The notes under the pieces are model-generated. The model was not told where the DNA came from and did no database searches. It saw nothing but the letters and a program-made list of their open reading frames with translations. DNA of 6,230 nucleotides. Origin: an uncultured Blautia sp. Its GTDB lineage: Bacteria; Bacillota; Clostridia; Lachnospirales; Lachnospiraceae. The number at the start of each line of letters is the position of its first letter. Positions within the stretch are counted from its first letter, which is position 1. Made by a program: the position numbers and the translations under genes. Shown here piece after piece: positions 5,820 to 6,230 of this stretch. The stretch is from NCBI GenBank assembly GCA_934426285.1, contig CAKRYE010000089.1:1-6230 (forward strand). The letters are read 5' to 3'.

Positions 5820-5873
5820 TTACTCGATAACTGTAGCAACACGTCCTGATCCAACAGTACGTCCACCTTCACG
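5820..5873 (-). pseudogene. tuf: 3'-terminal remnant of tuf (elongation factor Tu)
   Basis: The minus strand encodes REGGRTVGSGRVATVIE followed by TAA (5822-5820), which is the highly conserved C-terminus of EF-Tu, the GTPase that delivers aminoacyl-tRNA to the ribosome. Only 17 codons are present. The codons immediately upstream read K, H, P, E and then a stop (5888-5886), unlike the expected hydrophobic stretch such as FAI before REGG. The homology therefore ends sharply at 5873. The fragment keeps its downstream terminator. It cannot make EF-Tu and is either a relic of rearrangement, a segment duplicated by integration of an element into the 3' end of tuf, or an assembly join at a repeated tuf gene. 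Confidence 0.85.
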
Positions 5874-5883
5874 TTTGTGAGGT
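5865..5883. other. Imperfect inverted repeat at the tuf breakpoint, candidate attachment-site core
   Basis: ACCTTCAC (5865-5872) and GTGAGGT (5877-5883) are inverted arms differing by one base, flanking GTTT at 5873-5876. The left arm is inside the tuf tail and the right arm is in unrelated sequence, so the repeat straddles the point where tuf homology ends. Such arms around a short crossover are typical of tyrosine-recombinase core sites. No integrase gene is visible in the window, so the assignment is tentative. Confidence 0.35.
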
Positions 5884-6026
5884 TCTTAAAATCTCATTAT
5901 TTTCTGTGATTTTCGTGTCTATATTGTCCTGTATTGTAAATTTTCCAGGCTATATTTCTGTTCTCTTCATTTTTTAGTATCAAAATAGTATCACAGTCAG
6001 ATTTTTATGGATCATCAACTTTCCGG
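5884..6026. other. AT-rich non-coding stretch between tuf remnant and plus-strand leader
   Basis: No convincing gene is present on either strand. The base composition is more AT-rich than the flanking tuf tail and the leader. The only clear structure is a tandem repeat at 5975-5993. It may be the terminal non-coding segment of an integrated element. Confidence 0.5.
5975..5993 (+). repeat. Tandem TAGTATCA repeat, 11-bp period
   Basis: TAGTATCA occurs at 5975-5982 and 5986-5993 separated by AAA, so the copies are one helical turn apart. It lies about 100 bp from the tuf breakpoint, a distance and layout compatible with arm-type integrase binding sites, although a simple regulatory site is equally possible. 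Confidence 0.4.
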
Positions 6027-6055
6027 TTGCAGATTCCCACCTTGACTGTTATAAT
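6027..6055 (+). promoter_or_regulatory. Extended -10 promoter driving the plus-strand leader
   Basis: TGTTATAAT (6047-6055) is a perfect extended -10 element. Seventeen nt upstream is TTGCAG (6027-6032), a poor -35 matching the consensus only at TTG. Transcription would start near 6062. A perfect -10 with a weak -35 at an element edge resembles promoters completed when a circular element joins its ends. Confidence 0.65.
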
Positions 6056-6061
6056 CGAAAC

Positions 6062-6219
6062 ATGGGTGCTGCCATAACGGTAGGCGGTTAGTCCTTCTCC
6101 AGAGGTTGCTGAGTGCCAGTGGCACTCGTTTAGCAACGACCGAAACGGAGTGTAGACCTGTGACCCTCTGATTACATAGAAACCCGAAAGGGAATCCACT
6201 GGAAAGGAGGGCTAAGCCA
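6062..6219 (+). ncRNA. Structured leader RNA upstream of the plus-strand gene (possible IS110-type bridge RNA)
   Basis: From the predicted start to the ATG the RNA folds into consecutive hairpins. GCTGCC/GGTAGGC lies around 6069-6084. The strongest is GTTGCT (6105-6110) with AGCAAC (6132-6137), enclosing GAGTGCC (6111-6117) with GGCACTC (6121-6127) and an unpaired GTTT (6128-6131). CCG-AAA-CGG follows at 6140-6148, then CCC-GAAA-GGG at 6183-6192, TCC-ACT-GGA at 6195-6203 and GGC-TAA-GCC at 6210-6218 next to the SD. The size, the position before a gene starting MSI, and the mobile-element setting resemble IS110-family bridge RNAs, but no conserved sequence was recognised. A cis-regulatory leader of another kind is possible. 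Confidence 0.45.
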
Positions 6220-6230
6220 ATGAGTATTGT
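6220..6230 (+). CDS. Start of a plus-strand gene, cut by the right edge
   Basis: AAGGAGGG (6204-6211) lies 8 nt before the ATG at 6220-6222, and the visible codons read Met-Ser-Ile followed by GT. The SD is strong and the promoter with structured leader upstream supports a real gene. Three residues are not enough to identify it. An IS110-family transposase is one guess, because these often begin with a short hydrophobic beta strand leading to GIDV. This is inference only. Confidence 0.55.

Noticed and set aside
5686..5880. Plus-strand frame of 64 codons
   Set aside because: It is antisense to the tuf tail and its terminator; it has no ribosome binding site.
6025..6109. GGTTGC shared by the left flank (6025-6030) and the leader hairpin (6104-6109) as a guide-target match
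   Set aside because: A six-base match between segments of this size is expected by chance, and the element boundary is unknown.
6005..6199. Minus-strand frame of 64 codons antisense to the leader
   Set aside because: It mirrors the structured plus-strand leader and its promoter, and there is no SD. Any conservation is better explained by RNA structure on the other strand.

Overview
The window looks like a chromosomal segment from a low-to-moderate GC member of the Bacillota, most likely a gut Clostridia such as Lachnospiraceae. This rests on strong AGGAGG-type ribosome binding sites, a YesM/YesN-type sensor pair next to a sugar-binding protein, and a yybP-ykoY-class leader on an antiporter. 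No species can be named from the sequence alone.

Every recognisable gene except one lies on the minus strand, so the window reads from right to left. At the far right (5884-6230), a plus-strand gene starts at 6220. It is preceded by a perfect extended -10 promoter and a roughly 158-nt leader full of hairpins. Next comes a 17-codon remnant of the 3' end of tuf (EF-Tu) with its terminator (5725-5873). The tuf homology stops abruptly at an imperfect inverted repeat, which suggests a recombination or integration junction.

From 5659 to 4462 is a self-contained unit: promoter, yybP-ykoY (Mn2+) riboswitch, an attenuator terminator sharing bases with the aptamer, a 309-aa CaCA-family cation antiporter and a terminator. 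The riboswitch argues that the antiporter serves manganese homeostasis.

From 4414 to 655 is a two-component operon. It has a promoter overlapped by nested inverted repeats, a 600-aa YesM/LytS-type sensor histidine kinase, and a YesN-type receiver plus AraC-HTH response regulator that is split by an apparent single-base frameshift near 1354-1370. A strong terminator follows. Downstream on the same strand, after a regulatory region with a 14-bp direct repeat, begins a secreted sugar-type substrate-binding protein (1-407, cut by the window edge). The inferred logic is that the kinase senses an extracellular cue, the regulator activates the binding-protein/transport operon, and the substrate is imported.

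The items most worth a second look are the tuf-tail junction, the structured leader at the right edge, the riboswitch-antiporter pairing and its alternative hairpin, the frameshifted regulator, and the dense palindromes upstream of the kinase.
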